Shown here: piece by piece, positions 18,042 through 27,100 of the stretch
Position numbering within the stretch: the first letter of the stretch is position 1
Layout of the letters: each line of letters begins with the position of its first letter
Source of the DNA: Paraburkholderia hiiakae
Lineage (GTDB): Bacteria > Pseudomonadota > Gammaproteobacteria > Burkholderiales > Burkholderiaceae
Direction of reading: 5' to 3'
NCBI RefSeq assembly: GCF_904848665.1
Contig: NZ_CAJHCQ010000015.1
Location: forward strand, 1 to 64,000
Length of the DNA stretch: 64,000 nt
Made by a program: the position numbers and the translations under genes
The notes under the pieces: generated by a model
Told to the model about the DNA's origin: nothing
Seen by the model: the letters and a program-made list of their open reading frames with translations, nothing else
The model's database searches: none

Positions 18042-19199
18042 TCACTGCGCGCCCACGAGCCTGACCCGCGTGATTTCCGAAGGCGCGCCGAGGCGCTTGG
18101 GCGGCCCCCAGTAGCCCGTGCCGCGGCTCGTATAGACCCACAGGCCGCCGAGCTTTTCAAGGCCCGCCGTGAACGGCTGCTGCAGCCGCACGAGGAAATT
18201 CCACGGGAAGATCTGGCCGCCGTGCGTGTGGCCGGAGAGCTGCAGCGTGAAGCCTGCGTCGGCCGCGGCGTGGGCCGTGCGTGGCTGGTGCGCCAGCAGC
18301 ACACGCGTGTTGACGTCGGCGGGCGCGTCGCGTAGCGACGCGGCCGGATCGCTGCGGTGCGCGGGATCGAACTGGCCGCCCGTGTAGTCGGTCACGCCGG
18401 CCAGCACGAGCCGCGCGCCGCCATGCTCGATCACCACGTGCTGGTTCATCAGCACCGTGAGGCCGATGCGGCGGAACTCGGCGATCCAGGCGTCCGCGCC
18501 CGAGTAGTACTCGTGGTTGCCGGTCACGACATACACGCCGTGATGCGCATGGAGCTTGCCGAGCGGCGCGGTGTGCTCGGCGAGATGCGCCACGCTGCCG
18601 TCCACCACGTCGCCCGTAATGGCGACCACGTCGGCGTCGAGCTGGTTCACGGCGCGCACGATCGCATCGACATAGCCGTGCTTGATCGTCGGCCCGACGT
18701 GGATGTCGCTCAACTGCACGATGGTGAAGCCGTCGAGCGCGGCGGGCAGGCCGCGAATCGGCACCTCGACGTTGCGCACGCGCGCGCGCCGCCGCGCATT
18801 GAAGAAGCCGAACCCGGAAGAGAGGAACGCGAGCACGATCACCGCGGCGGCGCTCACGGTGCGCCAGCCGGCGAGATCGATGGCGTGTGGCCACAGCGCT
18901 TCCACGGTCATGGCCGAGGCGAGCACGATGTCGCGCGCGATCGTCAGCATGAGCAGCGACGAGAAGAAGCCCATGGCGAGCATGCCGATCCAGGCGAGAC
19001 GGTCGCCGAGCGGCTGGCGCTTGAAGCGCCGCGCGAGCATGCCGGGCGGGATGAAAAGCACCGAGAGTACGAGCCACAGCACGGCGAGCCACTTACCGAC
19101 GGCGGGCACGGGCAGGTCGGGAATCAGGCGAAAGCCGACATAAGCATGCAACAGCACGCCGATGGCGATGAAGCGGACCAGAAACGAGAGTCGGGGCAT
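18042..19199 (-). CDS. membrane-anchored metallophosphoesterase (YkuE/YaeI-like)
   Basis: A 385-aa protein with four N-terminal membrane helices (about residues 5-140) and a calcineurin-like metallophosphoesterase domain (about 155-385). All metal-binding motifs are present: QLSDIHVG, GDVVDG, GNHEYYSG, LLAHQP and SGHTHGGQ. Relatives hydrolyse phosphodiesters or UDP-diacylglucosamine-type lipids at the membrane, but the substrate here cannot be assigned. The ATG at 19199 (MPRLSF) is preferred over an upstream in-frame start at 19271 that adds non-family residues. Confidence 0.92.
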   Translation of the reverse strand: MPRLSFLVRFIAIGVLLHAYVGFRLIPDLPVPAVGKWLAVLWLVLSVLFIPPGMLARRFKRQPLGDRLAWIGMLAMGFFSSLLMLTIARDIVLASAMTVEALWPHAIDLAGWRTVSAAAVIVLAFLSSGFGFFNARRRARVRNVEVPIRGLPAALDGFTIVQLSDIHVGPTIKHGYVDAIVRAVNQLDADVVAITGDVVDGSVAHLAEHTAPLGKLHAHHGVYVVTGNHEYYSGADAWIAEFRRIGLTVLMNQHVVIEHGGARLVLAGVTDYTGGQFDPAHRSDPAASLRDAPADVNTRVLLAHQPRTAHAAADAGFTLQLSGHTHGGQIFPWNFLVRLQQPFTAGLEKLGGLWVYTSRGTGYWGPPKRLGAPSEITRVRLVGAQ

Positions 19200-19660
19200 G
19201 GCGGCGCGAACGGAAGGGAGCGGAACGACGTGGATTGGCGTGCCGGGTACGGCGCACTGCAGCTGCAGCAAAGCGAAACCATCGAAACCCGGTCGAAAAC
19301 CCGGCGGACGGGGCAGCGCAGTAGCTGCGTTGCATTTTACCGGCGCAGCAGACTTCGTGCCGCCAGGCGGCGGCGGTGCGTGTCAGCGTATGCTGCGACG
19401 CGTCAGGAAGCGATGCATCAAGGGTTAACTGATAACGTATCAACATACATGCATGCGTGTATGCATAGGCCCTGGCGCTTTGTCTCGTACGCGTGTGGCG
19501 GTGCGGCATTTCCCTGGATTGCCAGTGCGATCCCACTCGTCGCACTATGTTCTCGTGGGGCCGGGCGCACTCAATTAAACGTCCATTGAATCGGCCCTGG
19601 CGATGGACTATGCTCGAAATGACGCCCGCGCGGTTTCGGGCGCTCTGGGGGAGACGGATC
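19200..19660. other. intergenic region between divergent genes, with an operator-like palindrome
   Basis: These 461 bp separate the leftward metallophosphoesterase gene from the rightward small membrane protein gene. I find no plausible gene. A reading frame from 19493 runs into the next gene, but its first 56 codons look non-coding. The region holds a near-perfect palindrome at 19444-19463 in a locally AT-rich patch, and so probably carries both promoters. Confidence 0.5.
19444..19463. promoter_or_regulatory. 20-bp near-perfect palindrome
   Basis: CATACATGCATGCGTGTATG is its own reverse complement at 18 of 20 positions. It sits in the divergent intergenic region, about 200 bp before the small membrane protein start at 19661. 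It may bind a dimeric regulator, which is not identified. Confidence 0.45.
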
Positions 19661-19996
19661 ATGAAAGGTATCCGGCCAGTCACACATGGGCTGCACGAAG
19701 GGCTCCATGGCCGTCACGTCGGGCACGAGGGCAGCCATGTCATGCTGCCGATGGTTGGGCTCTCGATCATGGCCATTGCGCTGTATATCGCGGTCAAGCG
19801 CATCGATATTCTCGAAATTGGCCGAAGCGCGCTATTCGACGTCGTGATGGTGTTCGTCGCGCTCGGTATTGCAGGCATGTTCGGCGTGCTGGGCGCCTGG
19901 CTGCGATCCCGCACCACCGACGAACCCGCCGAAGGCTTCTGCTTCGTTGGCGCGCTCATTGGCGCGGTGGTGTTCTACGTCGCGCTGCTCACCTGA
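19661..19996 (+). CDS. small histidine-rich membrane protein, unknown function
   Basis: A 111-aa protein. The N-terminal 28 residues are soluble and rich in His and Gly (GLHEGLHGRHVGHEGSH, five His). Three membrane helices follow (about 29-48, 58-80, 93-110). GGGGAGACGG just before the ATG at 19661 supports this start; the frame extends upstream to 19493 without coding character. A His-rich loop could bind metal, but nothing else supports that. It is a single gene, with an AlkB-like gene following 140 bp later. I do not recognise the family. Confidence 0.65.
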   Translation: MKGIRPVTHGLHEGLHGRHVGHEGSHVMLPMVGLSIMAIALYIAVKRIDILEIGRSALFDVVMVFVALGIAGMFGVLGAWLRSRTTDEPAEGFCFVGALIGAVVFYVALLT

Positions 19997-20136
19997 TTCG
20001 TTTGCCATGGTAGTGGCTGTCGGGTTGCGGTTGAGTGTCTGTTGATTCGCTGTCCTGCAGGAAGGCGCGGGCGCGCAGCGACCGGGGCCGTGCCGTGCGA
20101 AACTGCATGTTCTCCCGCTCGATTGAAGCATTCTCG

Positions 20137-20733
20137 ATGTTCGATCTTTTCGACGATACCCCGGCCCCCGACGTGGCGTGGTATCCATCATGGCTCGCGC
20201 CCGACGCGGCCGCCGAGGCGCTCGCGCGCATCGTTGCCGAAGCCGGCTGGCGCCAGGAACGCATCCGCACGCCCGGCGGCTGGGTGGACCAGCCACGCCT
20301 TACGGCCTGGCAGGGCGACGAAGGCGCGGTATACGTCTATTCAGGCATCCGAAATATTCCGCAACCGTGGACTCACCAGGTCACCGAGCTGCGCGACGCC
20401 ATTTCCGCGCTTTGCGGCGTGCGCTTCAACAGCGTGCTGCTCAATCGTTACCGCATGGGTACGGACAGCATGGGCTGGCACGCGGACCACGAACCCGAAC
20501 TCGGCCCCGAGCCGGTGATCGCTTCGCTGAGCCTCGGCGCGACGCGACGCTTCGACTTGCGCCACAACGCGACGGGCGTCGTGCGCTCCTTCCAGCTGAC
20601 AAGCGGCAGTCTGCTCGTGATGCAGGGCAAGACACAGGCGCAGTGGCGGCATCGCGTGCCGAAAGAACCGGCTGTGAGTGGCGAGCGCGTGAATCTCACG
20701 TTTCGTGTGGTAACGCCAGGTTTGCGAAAATAG
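20137..20733 (+). CDS. AlkB-family 2-oxoglutarate/Fe(II)-dependent dioxygenase
   Basis: A 198-aa protein with the AlkB fold and all iron ligands: His115 and Asp117 (GWHADHEPELG) and His172 (WRHRVPK). The arginines for 2-oxoglutarate are in RVNLTFR (Arg184, Arg190). It is closest in layout to the ALKBH2/3-like bacterial group (NSVLLNRYRMGTDSMGWHAD). Such enzymes remove alkyl damage from nucleic-acid bases by oxidative demethylation. The start MFDLFDD is chosen by family length; an in-frame ATG at 20107 is possible. It converges on the mdc operon. Confidence 0.93.
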   Translation: MFDLFDDTPAPDVAWYPSWLAPDAAAEALARIVAEAGWRQERIRTPGGWVDQPRLTAWQGDEGAVYVYSGIRNIPQPWTHQVTELRDAISALCGVRFNSVLLNRYRMGTDSMGWHADHEPELGPEPVIASLSLGATRRFDLRHNATGVVRSFQLTSGSLLVMQGKTQAQWRHRVPKEPAVSGERVNLTFRVVTPGLRK

Positions 20734-20787
20734 GGTGATAGATAGAGAAAGATGAGTGATAAATCGTCGATTTTAGATGCGCAGACG

Positions 20788-20807
20788 GCTACGCGTGCGT
20801 GCGTAGC
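20788..20807. terminator. hairpin between convergent alkB-like and mdcH genes
   Basis: GCTACGC (20788-20794) and GCGTAGC (20801-20807) pair perfectly around GTGCGT in the 138-bp convergent gap. There is no T tract after it, so termination is likely only by position. Confidence 0.45.
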
Positions 20808-20871
20808 TTCGCGTTAGAAATCGAAAAAGAATTTATGCGCATAAACGCCATAGTCGGCGTTGGCGTCGCGT

Positions 20872-21810
20872 TCAGGCGTCTTCGCCGAGCCGGCGCCGCA
20901 CGATCGCGACGAGCCGCTCCAGCGGCAAACCGGAGCCCGCGAGCGCCGCCACCTCGGGATATTGCTCGCGGGCGATGTCCGTGAGCACCTGGCCGGGCGG
21001 CGCTTCGACCAGCACGCTTGCGCCCGACTCGATCATGACCGTGAGCGCGTCGTACCAGCGCACCGTGTAGCGCATGTTGGTGGCGAGATCGGCGCGGATG
21101 GCGTCGGCGTTGTAGAGCGGCCGGCCGCCGCGATTGTCCACATAGACGCCACGCGGCGCGCGAAAGGGTATGTCGCGCGCCCACTCGATGAGCGTGTCGG
21201 CGGCATCGGTCAATAGTTCGCAATGCGAAGGAACGGCCACTGCGAGCCGTTGCGCCTTGCGCGCGCCAGCGGCGAGCGCGCGGGCCGCGAAGGCTTCGAG
21301 CGCGACATCGGCGCCGGCCACGACGATCTGGCGCGGCGCGTTGACGTTCGCCACGTACACCTGTTCGCCGCCCTCACGCACGTACGCGAGCGCGAGCGTT
21401 TCCACCTGCGTCTCACTCAACCCGGCAACGGCCGTGAGGCCATAGCCCGAGGGCCACGCGTTCTCCATCAGCTCGGCGCGTTTGCGCACCATGTGCAGCG
21501 CGTCGCCAAACGCCAGGGCCTCACAGCTTACCGCAGCCGCATACGCGCCCACTGAAAGCCCGGCGCTGAACTGCGGCACGAGGCCTTCATGCGCGAGCGC
21601 GCGCGCCACGGCGACGCCCGCGACCGTGAGGCCGATCTGAACGGAGACTGTGGAGCGCAAGGCGTCCTCGCTATCGAGCGTGAGGACGTCGAAGTCGAGT
21701 GCAGCCGATGCCTCGTCGAGCGTTGCCCGTACTGCGTCGTGCTGCGGCAGTTTGTGGAGGAAGCCAGCGCTTTGCGCACCCTGTCCGGGAAAGAGCAGGG
21801 CGAGCGTCAT
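20872..21810 (-). CDS. mdcH: malonate decarboxylase malonyltransferase, epsilon subunit
   Basis: A 312-aa FabD-like acyltransferase. It has the N-terminal FPGQGAQ motif, the nucleophile elbow GLSVG (serine in AGLSVGAYAAAV), and the catalytic His in AVPSHCELL. MdcH loads malonyl from malonyl-CoA on to the malonate decarboxylase ACP (MdcC), which primes the enzyme before steady turnover. It is the last gene of the operon and overlaps mdcG by four bases (ATGA). The ATG at 21810 is preferred over 21822 because it gives the canonical MTLALLFPGQG start. Confidence 0.94.
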   Translation of the reverse strand: MTLALLFPGQGAQSAGFLHKLPQHDAVRATLDEASAALDFDVLTLDSEDALRSTVSVQIGLTVAGVAVARALAHEGLVPQFSAGLSVGAYAAAVSCEALAFGDALHMVRKRAELMENAWPSGYGLTAVAGLSETQVETLALAYVREGGEQVYVANVNAPRQIVVAGADVALEAFAARALAAGARKAQRLAVAVPSHCELLTDAADTLIEWARDIPFRAPRGVYVDNRGGRPLYNADAIRADLATNMRYTVRWYDALTVMIESGASVLVEAPPGQVLTDIAREQYPEVAALAGSGLPLERLVAIVRRRLGEDA

Positions 21811-22484
21811 GCCGCTTGCCAAGGGTCGACGACGAGTTGCGCGCCGCGGGAAGCGCGCGCCAGCACGCGCGGCTTATGCGCCGCGAGTTCGGCGAGTGCG
21901 ACGCCGCCGGCGGGCGTTTCGAGTTGCGCGTCCACGCGTGTGCCGGCGCGGCTGGCGGCTTGCGCGAGTGCTTGCGCAAGCGAGTCGATAGCCGCGCGCG
22001 AGATGCGTTGCGGCAGGCGGATCAGGATGTCGAGATCGCTCGATGCCGTGAGGGCGGGAACGCACGTGGCGAGCTCGAAACCAGCGCTGCCCGTGGGGCC
22101 CCAAACATAATGGCGCAACGGCGAGGCGGTCGTGCGCAGGGTAGCTAGCGCGATGAACGCGGGCAAGGCGCGGCGTGCGCGCAATGGATCCACGCCGAGA
22201 AGATCCTCCGGGCTGGAAGATGATTCGATATCCTCATTACGCAGCCATGTGCCGAAACGCTCCGAACGTACGCTGCCGCGCACGCCTACCGCCACGAAGC
22301 CCGCCGCCGCGCGCGTGCGCCGCACGACAACCCAGGGCGTGCGAGCGAGCGCACCGCGCACCCAATCCGGCTCGTTGTCGCCAGGCGCGAGACGCGCGAC
22401 GCGAAGCAGGTCGTGCGCGCGCCAGCGCGCGTCATCGAGGCGCGGCGCATCGAGAGCAAACGGCGGAGCGGCGCACACGCGCAT
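21807..22484 (-). CDS. mdcG: phosphoribosyl-dephospho-CoA transferase
   Basis: A 225-aa nucleotidyltransferase that attaches the 2'-(5''-triphosphoribosyl)-3'-dephospho-CoA cofactor to the serine of the MdcC carrier. The nucleotidyltransferase signature is clear: GPTGSAGFELATCVPAL followed by SSDLDILIRLP, where the two Asp residues bind metal. The start shares one base with the mdcE stop (TGATG), and its stop overlaps mdcH, so the genes are translationally coupled. Confidence 0.94.
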   Translation of the reverse strand: MRVCAAPPFALDAPRLDDARWRAHDLLRVARLAPGDNEPDWVRGALARTPWVVVRRTRAAAGFVAVGVRGSVRSERFGTWLRNEDIESSSSPEDLLGVDPLRARRALPAFIALATLRTTASPLRHYVWGPTGSAGFELATCVPALTASSDLDILIRLPQRISRAAIDSLAQALAQAASRAGTRVDAQLETPAGGVALAELAAHKPRVLARASRGAQLVVDPWQAA

Positions 22485-23299
22485 CAGCTAGCGTCCCACT
22501 GTTGCGCGAGGCGCTTGCGCACCTCGATCGACGCCGCGCGCGTACGCTGCGCCGACTCGCCCTGCAGACGATGCGCGAGACCGCTCTTGTCGCCGCGTGC
22601 TTCCCGCACCTTCTGCGCGAGCACATCGCGCACGCGTGCGATCTGCGCGTCGCTGGGCGCGTCCGCGTCGACGCCCTCGATCAACGCGTCGAGCAGACCG
22701 AGCTTCGCGAACGAAGCCATCGAATACGACATCGGCACGATCTTTTCGCCGAGTGCGTCGAGGTCCTCCACGCTGCGCCGCGTGACGCGCGCCGCCGCTT
22801 CCTTACCCATGGCGTGGACCATCGTGCCGGGCGCGTCGAGCGCGACGATGCGATTGGCCTGATAACCATGGGCGAGGAACGCACCCGACATCGCAGGCCC
22901 GACGATCAGCGCCACCACGGGATGCCCGGCGAGGCGCGCGCTCGCATAGGCGTCCACGGCCGAGGCGCAGGCGAGGTGAATGCCGAGCATCTCCTCGCGA
23001 TAGCCGTAGGCCTGGCTCTTCACATCCACGATCGCGATGATGGGGCGGCGCTTGCCGCTTGCGGCGTCTTCGGCAATCGCTTCACGCACGGCCTTCGCGA
23101 GATGCCAGCCCTGTTCGAGGCCCACCACGTTGTCGCGCGCGCGTGGAAAGCGGTTCGCAGGATCGGGGGCAACGGTGATGAAGCGCGCGGCCTCGCCGCT
23201 AAGCGGCGCATCGGCGTACTGCACGCATGCGCCCTGTGTTTCCCCGCCCGCGAGGGCGCGCAGCCAGCGTGTGCCGCGGCTCGTCGTCGTATCGTTCAT
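22484..23299 (-). CDS. mdcE: malonate decarboxylase gamma subunit
   Basis: A 271-aa carboxyltransferase-like (crotonase fold) subunit. With MdcD it catalyses decarboxylation of malonyl-S-ACP to acetyl-S-ACP without biotin. The gamma-subunit features include IIAIVDVKSQAYGYREEMLG and VALIVGPAMSGAFLAHGYQA, which builds the oxyanion hole. The start overlaps mdcD by four bases (ATGA). Confidence 0.95.
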   Translation of the reverse strand: MNDTTTSRGTRWLRALAGGETQGACVQYADAPLSGEAARFITVAPDPANRFPRARDNVVGLEQGWHLAKAVREAIAEDAASGKRRPIIAIVDVKSQAYGYREEMLGIHLACASAVDAYASARLAGHPVVALIVGPAMSGAFLAHGYQANRIVALDAPGTMVHAMGKEAAARVTRRSVEDLDALGEKIVPMSYSMASFAKLGLLDALIEGVDADAPSDAQIARVRDVLAQKVREARGDKSGLAHRLQGESAQRTRAASIEVRKRLAQQWDAS

Positions 23300-24177
23300 G
23301 CGTTTTCTCCGCTCAGGTTCAGGGGCGAAGCGGTGAACACCGCACGCATCGTTTCAGGGGTGACGCTGGCGGGATCGATCTGCGCGAGCTTCGCGAGCGT
23401 GCCCTCCACATCCGCCGATCGCGGCGTGTGCGGCGCGCCTTGTGCAAACGCCGCGCGCACAGCGGCGCGCACATCGTCCACAGCGTCGTCGACGAGCGCA
23501 TCGGCGAAACCTGTCTGCGCGCGCTGCTCGCCGCCGATCAATTGCCACACCTGGCGGCGGTCGCTCGAATCGAGCTCCTCGATGCCGGCTTCCTGCTCGA
23601 TCACCTCCGGACCATTCATGCCGAGGCGGCCCTGCTTCGTCATCACGAGCGTCGAACACAAAGCGGCCGCGAGCGACATGCCGCCAAAACAGCCCACCAT
23701 GCCCGCGATCACGCCGACAACGGGAACATGCGTGCGCAACGCAACGATGGCCGACTGGATCTCCGCAATCACCGCGAGGCCGAGATTGGCTTCCTGCAGG
23801 CGCACGCCGCCGGTCTCGAACAGGACGACCGGCCGCACGATCTTGCCGCGCTCGCAGTCGGCGAGTGCCAGTTCGAGTGCGGCGGCGATCTTGCTGCCCG
23901 ACACCTCGCCGATGCTGCCGCCCTGGAATGCCGATTCGATCGCGGCCACCACAGCGGGCTGGCCATCGATGGTGCCGCGAGCGATCACCGCGCCGTCGTC
24001 GGCCTGGCAGACGATGCCCTGCAACGGCAGCCACGGCGATTCGATACGGTCGAACGGCCCGAGTAATTCGCGAAACGTGCCCGCGTCCAGCACAGCGGTC
24101 GCGCGTTCGCGTGCGCTCAATTCGATGAAGCTTTCGCGCAGCAACGCGCCGGGCGTCAGTTGTTGAGTGCTGCTCAT
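23296..24177 (-). CDS. mdcD: malonate decarboxylase beta subunit
   Basis: A 293-aa carboxyltransferase-like subunit that pairs with MdcE to form the biotin-independent decarboxylase active site. Visible signatures are RPVVLFETGGVRLQEANLGL and VIAGMVGCFGGMSLAAALC, which match the acyl-binding and oxyanion regions of the family. Its length is normal. The start overlaps mdcC by four bases. Confidence 0.95.
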   Translation of the reverse strand: MSSTQQLTPGALLRESFIELSARERATAVLDAGTFRELLGPFDRIESPWLPLQGIVCQADDGAVIARGTIDGQPAVVAAIESAFQGGSIGEVSGSKIAAALELALADCERGKIVRPVVLFETGGVRLQEANLGLAVIAEIQSAIVALRTHVPVVGVIAGMVGCFGGMSLAAALCSTLVMTKQGRLGMNGPEVIEQEAGIEELDSSDRRQVWQLIGGEQRAQTGFADALVDDAVDDVRAAVRAAFAQGAPHTPRSADVEGTLAKLAQIDPASVTPETMRAVFTASPLNLSGENA

Positions 24178-24476
24178 GACTTCGCCTCCTGCGCGGCTTC
24201 CACGGCTTCCGCGAGGCGCAGCGCCACCACGCCGGGCGTGGCGCCGAAGTCATTGATTTCGATGAGCGCCGCGCCGTCATAGCGCGTGAAGAAGCGGTCG
24301 AGCACGCTCTTCCAGATGTGGCTGTAGCCGTCCACGCTCGTATGCACGACCACGCGCGCCTGCATGTCGCCCGCGGGCTGCAGCAGCACTTCGAGATCGC
24401 CCGAGCCTACGACGCCCACGTGAGCGCGCGTCGTCACGGCGCGTTGCGCCGGGTAGTCGAATGTCAGTTGTTCCAT
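24174..24476 (-). CDS. mdcC: malonate decarboxylase acyl carrier protein, delta subunit
   Basis: A 100-aa carrier protein. The attachment serine for the triphosphoribosyl-dephospho-CoA arm is Ser25 in GVVGSGDLEVLLQP, the family's conserved site. The rest (HTSVDGYSHIWKSVLDRFF, then LIEINDFGATPGVV) matches MdcC. Acetyl- and malonyl-thioesters ride on it through the MdcA and MdcDE reactions. The start lies 13 bp inside the end of mdcB. Confidence 0.95.
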   Translation of the reverse strand: MEQLTFDYPAQRAVTTRAHVGVVGSGDLEVLLQPAGDMQARVVVHTSVDGYSHIWKSVLDRFFTRYDGAALIEINDFGATPGVVALRLAEAVEAAQEAKS

Positions 24477-25420
24477 GAAGCCGTCCTCCCGCCGATGCGG
24501 TGCTGTACCAGTCTGTCGATGAAGAGCGTCGCGGCGAGCAGATCGGCCGCGCCACCCGGCGATGCGTTGAGTGCGAGCAGCGCGCGTTCGAGCGCATCGA
24601 ACGCGGCGCGGCCGGCTTGCGTGGCGAGGCCGCCCGCATCGCGCACGCGCTGCGCGCCCGCTTGCGCGGCTTCGCGCCCGGCGAGCCCCGCGCGGTGCAA
24701 CACGCAGGTGTCGTCGAGCGAGGCCATGATCGCGAGGAGGGCGTCCACGCGCGCGTGGGCTTCGTCGTGGCCTTGCACGCGCGCGGCGTGCAGCGCGGGC
24801 AGGCCCACGCGCACGACGTGCGGAAAGCCTTCTTGCGCTTCGCTGCGCGCGCCACCCACGTTGTAGCGCTGGCGCACGCGCTCTCCGTTGCTTTGCGCGG
24901 GTTGCGCGAGCAGGTCATCGTAGCGCGCGATCTGCGCAGCCGTTTCGCAGATATGCGCTGCATGCGCGCACGCGCTGTCGCTGCTTTGCGGCGTATGCAC
25001 GATCGCCGCACCCGCCACGAGCAGCCCGACGATCCAGATCGCGCCGCGATGCGCATTGCTGCCTTGCGTCGCGCGCATCATCGCGGCTTCGCCGGCGCGG
25101 CCGATGCGCGCGAGATCGGTGCGCAGCGCCGTGCCGGGCGCCGCCCCGCGCGAAGCGCGCGCGAGCGCTTCGAACGTGGGTTCGAGCGCGTGCGCCGAGC
25201 GCAGCATCGTCGCGAGATCGAGATCGTTGTGCGCGCCACTACCGCGTGCGTCCACGAGCGCGGGCTTGGGCGTGAGGCGCGCCTCTTCGATCAGCGCGTC
25301 TCGGGCGAAGCGGGCGAGCTGCGCTTCTACGCCGTGCGCTTGCGAATCGCCTGCGTACGCAACGCGTCGCGCAAGGCCCGCCGAGCCTTCGGCAAGCACC
25401 GTAAAAGGAAGTGTGCGCAT
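24464..25420 (-). CDS. mdcB: triphosphoribosyl-dephospho-CoA synthase
   Basis: A 318-aa CitG/MdcB-family enzyme that makes the cofactor precursor 2'-(5''-triphosphoribosyl)-3'-dephospho-CoA from dephospho-CoA and ATP. Family motifs: KPALVDARGSGAHNDLDL near residue 55, TQGSNAHRGAIWIVGLLV in the middle, and PGGAADLLAATLFID near the end. Here it sits between mdcA and mdcC. Its end overlaps mdcC, and its start is six bases from the mdcA stop. Confidence 0.93.
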   Translation of the reverse strand: MRTLPFTVLAEGSAGLARRVAYAGDSQAHGVEAQLARFARDALIEEARLTPKPALVDARGSGAHNDLDLATMLRSAHALEPTFEALARASRGAAPGTALRTDLARIGRAGEAAMMRATQGSNAHRGAIWIVGLLVAGAAIVHTPQSSDSACAHAAHICETAAQIARYDDLLAQPAQSNGERVRQRYNVGGARSEAQEGFPHVVRVGLPALHAARVQGHDEAHARVDALLAIMASLDDTCVLHRAGLAGREAAQAGAQRVRDAGGLATQAGRAAFDALERALLALNASPGGAADLLAATLFIDRLVQHRIGGRTASWNN

Positions 25421-25426
25421 CGCCGC

Positions 25427-27100
25427 TTACCAGCTACGAAAACGAGCAGGCGGCGTGTAGAGTCCGCCCGACCACGTCACCAGATCGTCGATGCTGCGCG
25501 CCGCGAGCAGCGAGCGTTTGGCCTCGCCGCGCAAAATGCCGAGATCCTCGGGGAATTGCACGATGCCGCGGCGGCGCAGTTCGTCTGTTTGCTGCTGCTG
25601 CGCGCGCAGGCCGATGGGCGTCACGCCCGCCACGGCCGCGAGCGCGGCACGGCGCTCCTCGATGCCCTCTGCGCGATGCAGGTGCGCAATGCCCTCTTCG
25701 GTCACGACATGGCTCACATCGTCGCCGTAGATCATGACGGGCGCGACGGGCATGCCGCTCTTCTGGCCCACGGCGATGGCGTCGAGTTCGTCCACGAAAG
25801 TCGGCTCGCCGCCTTTCTTCCAGGTCTCCGCCAGTTGCACCACGAGCTTGTGGCCACGCGAAACGGGGCCGTTGTCCTTGAGCAGCTTGAGCCACGCTTC
25901 GCTCGCATGGCGCCGCCCGCGCGGATCGTGGCCCATGTTTGGCGCGCCGCCAAAGCCCGCGAGGCGCCCGCGTGTGACGGTGGACGAATTCGCGTCCGCG
26001 TCGATCTGCAGCGTCGAGCCGATGAAGAGATCCACGGCATATTGCCCCGCGAGTTGGCACAGCACGCGGTTCGAGCGCAGGCTGCCGTCGCTGCCGGTGA
26101 AGAACACATCGGGGCGCGCGGCGATGTAGTCTTCCATGCCCACTTCGCTGCCGAAGCAATGCACGCTTTCCACCCAGCCCGATTCGATGGCGGGAATCAG
26201 CGTGGGGTGCGGATTGAGCGTCCAGTTGCGGCAGATCTTGCCCTTGAGACCGAGCGACTCGCCATACGTGGGCAGCAGCAATTCGATCGCGGCGGTGTCG
26301 AAGCCAATGCCGTGATTGAGCGCAGCGATGCCATAGGGCGCGTAAATGCCCTTGATGACCATCATCGCGGTGAGCACCTGCAAGTCGCCAATGTGACGCG
26401 GATCGCGCGTAAAAAGCGGCTCGACCGCGAACGGCCGGTCGGCCTGCACGACCACGTCGACCCACGAGCCGGGAATGTCCACGCGCGGCAGTTCATCGAC
26501 GATTTCGTTCACCTGAACGATCACGATGCCCTGGCTGAATGCGGCGGCCTCGGCGATGGTCGGGGTGTCTTCGGTGTTCGGGCCGGTGTAGAGATTGCCG
26601 TGGCGGTCGGCCTTTTCGGCGCACAGCAGCGCAACCTGGGGAATCAGGTCCACGAACATGCGCGCATACAGCTCGACATAGGTATGGATCGCGCCGACTT
26701 CGAGCTGGCCGTCTTCGAGCAACTGCGCGACGCGCAGGCTCTGCGGCCCCGCGAACGCGAAGTCCACCCGGTGCGCAATGCCGCGTTCGAACAGCGTGAG
26801 ATGCTCGGGGCGGCTGATGCTCGAAATCAGCAGATGAACGTTGTTGACCTTGGCCGGATCGGTCTTTGCCAGCGAGCGGGAGAGGAAGTCGGCCTGCTTC
26901 TGGTTGTCCCCTTCGAGCGCGACGCGGTCGCCTGGGCGGATCAGCAGTTCGAGCGCATCGGTCATGCGCGAGGCGGGCAGGACGCCGTCGTCGAGCCAGC
27001 CTGAAATGGCGGCGAGGCGGCGGGCCTTTTCGTCGCGGCGCGTGGTCCACGAGCGCGGTGCGAGGTCAGGCGAGGTTGGCGTATCAGCTTGAGGCTTCAT
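25427..27100 (-). CDS. mdcA: malonate decarboxylase alpha subunit (acetyl-ACP:malonate ACP transferase)
   Basis: A 557-aa subunit that exchanges acetyl for malonate on the carrier protein, using a CoA-transferase-like mechanism without CoA. It shows typical MdcA sequence: SWTTRRDEKARRLAAISGWL at the start, then NVHLLISSISRPEHLTLFERG and the NPHPTLIPAIESGWVESVHC region. The start at 27100 (MKPQADTP) overlaps the end of the GntR regulator gene by 17 bp. Upstream in-frame codons are inside that gene and do not resemble MdcA. Confidence 0.95.
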   Translation of the reverse strand: MKPQADTPTSPDLAPRSWTTRRDEKARRLAAISGWLDDGVLPASRMTDALELLIRPGDRVALEGDNQKQADFLSRSLAKTDPAKVNNVHLLISSISRPEHLTLFERGIAHRVDFAFAGPQSLRVAQLLEDGQLEVGAIHTYVELYARMFVDLIPQVALLCAEKADRHGNLYTGPNTEDTPTIAEAAAFSQGIVIVQVNEIVDELPRVDIPGSWVDVVVQADRPFAVEPLFTRDPRHIGDLQVLTAMMVIKGIYAPYGIAALNHGIGFDTAAIELLLPTYGESLGLKGKICRNWTLNPHPTLIPAIESGWVESVHCFGSEVGMEDYIAARPDVFFTGSDGSLRSNRVLCQLAGQYAVDLFIGSTLQIDADANSSTVTRGRLAGFGGAPNMGHDPRGRRHASEAWLKLLKDNGPVSRGHKLVVQLAETWKKGGEPTFVDELDAIAVGQKSGMPVAPVMIYGDDVSHVVTEEGIAHLHRAEGIEERRAALAAVAGVTPIGLRAQQQQTDELRRRGIVQFPEDLGILRGEAKRSLLAARSIDDLVTWSGGLYTPPARFRSW

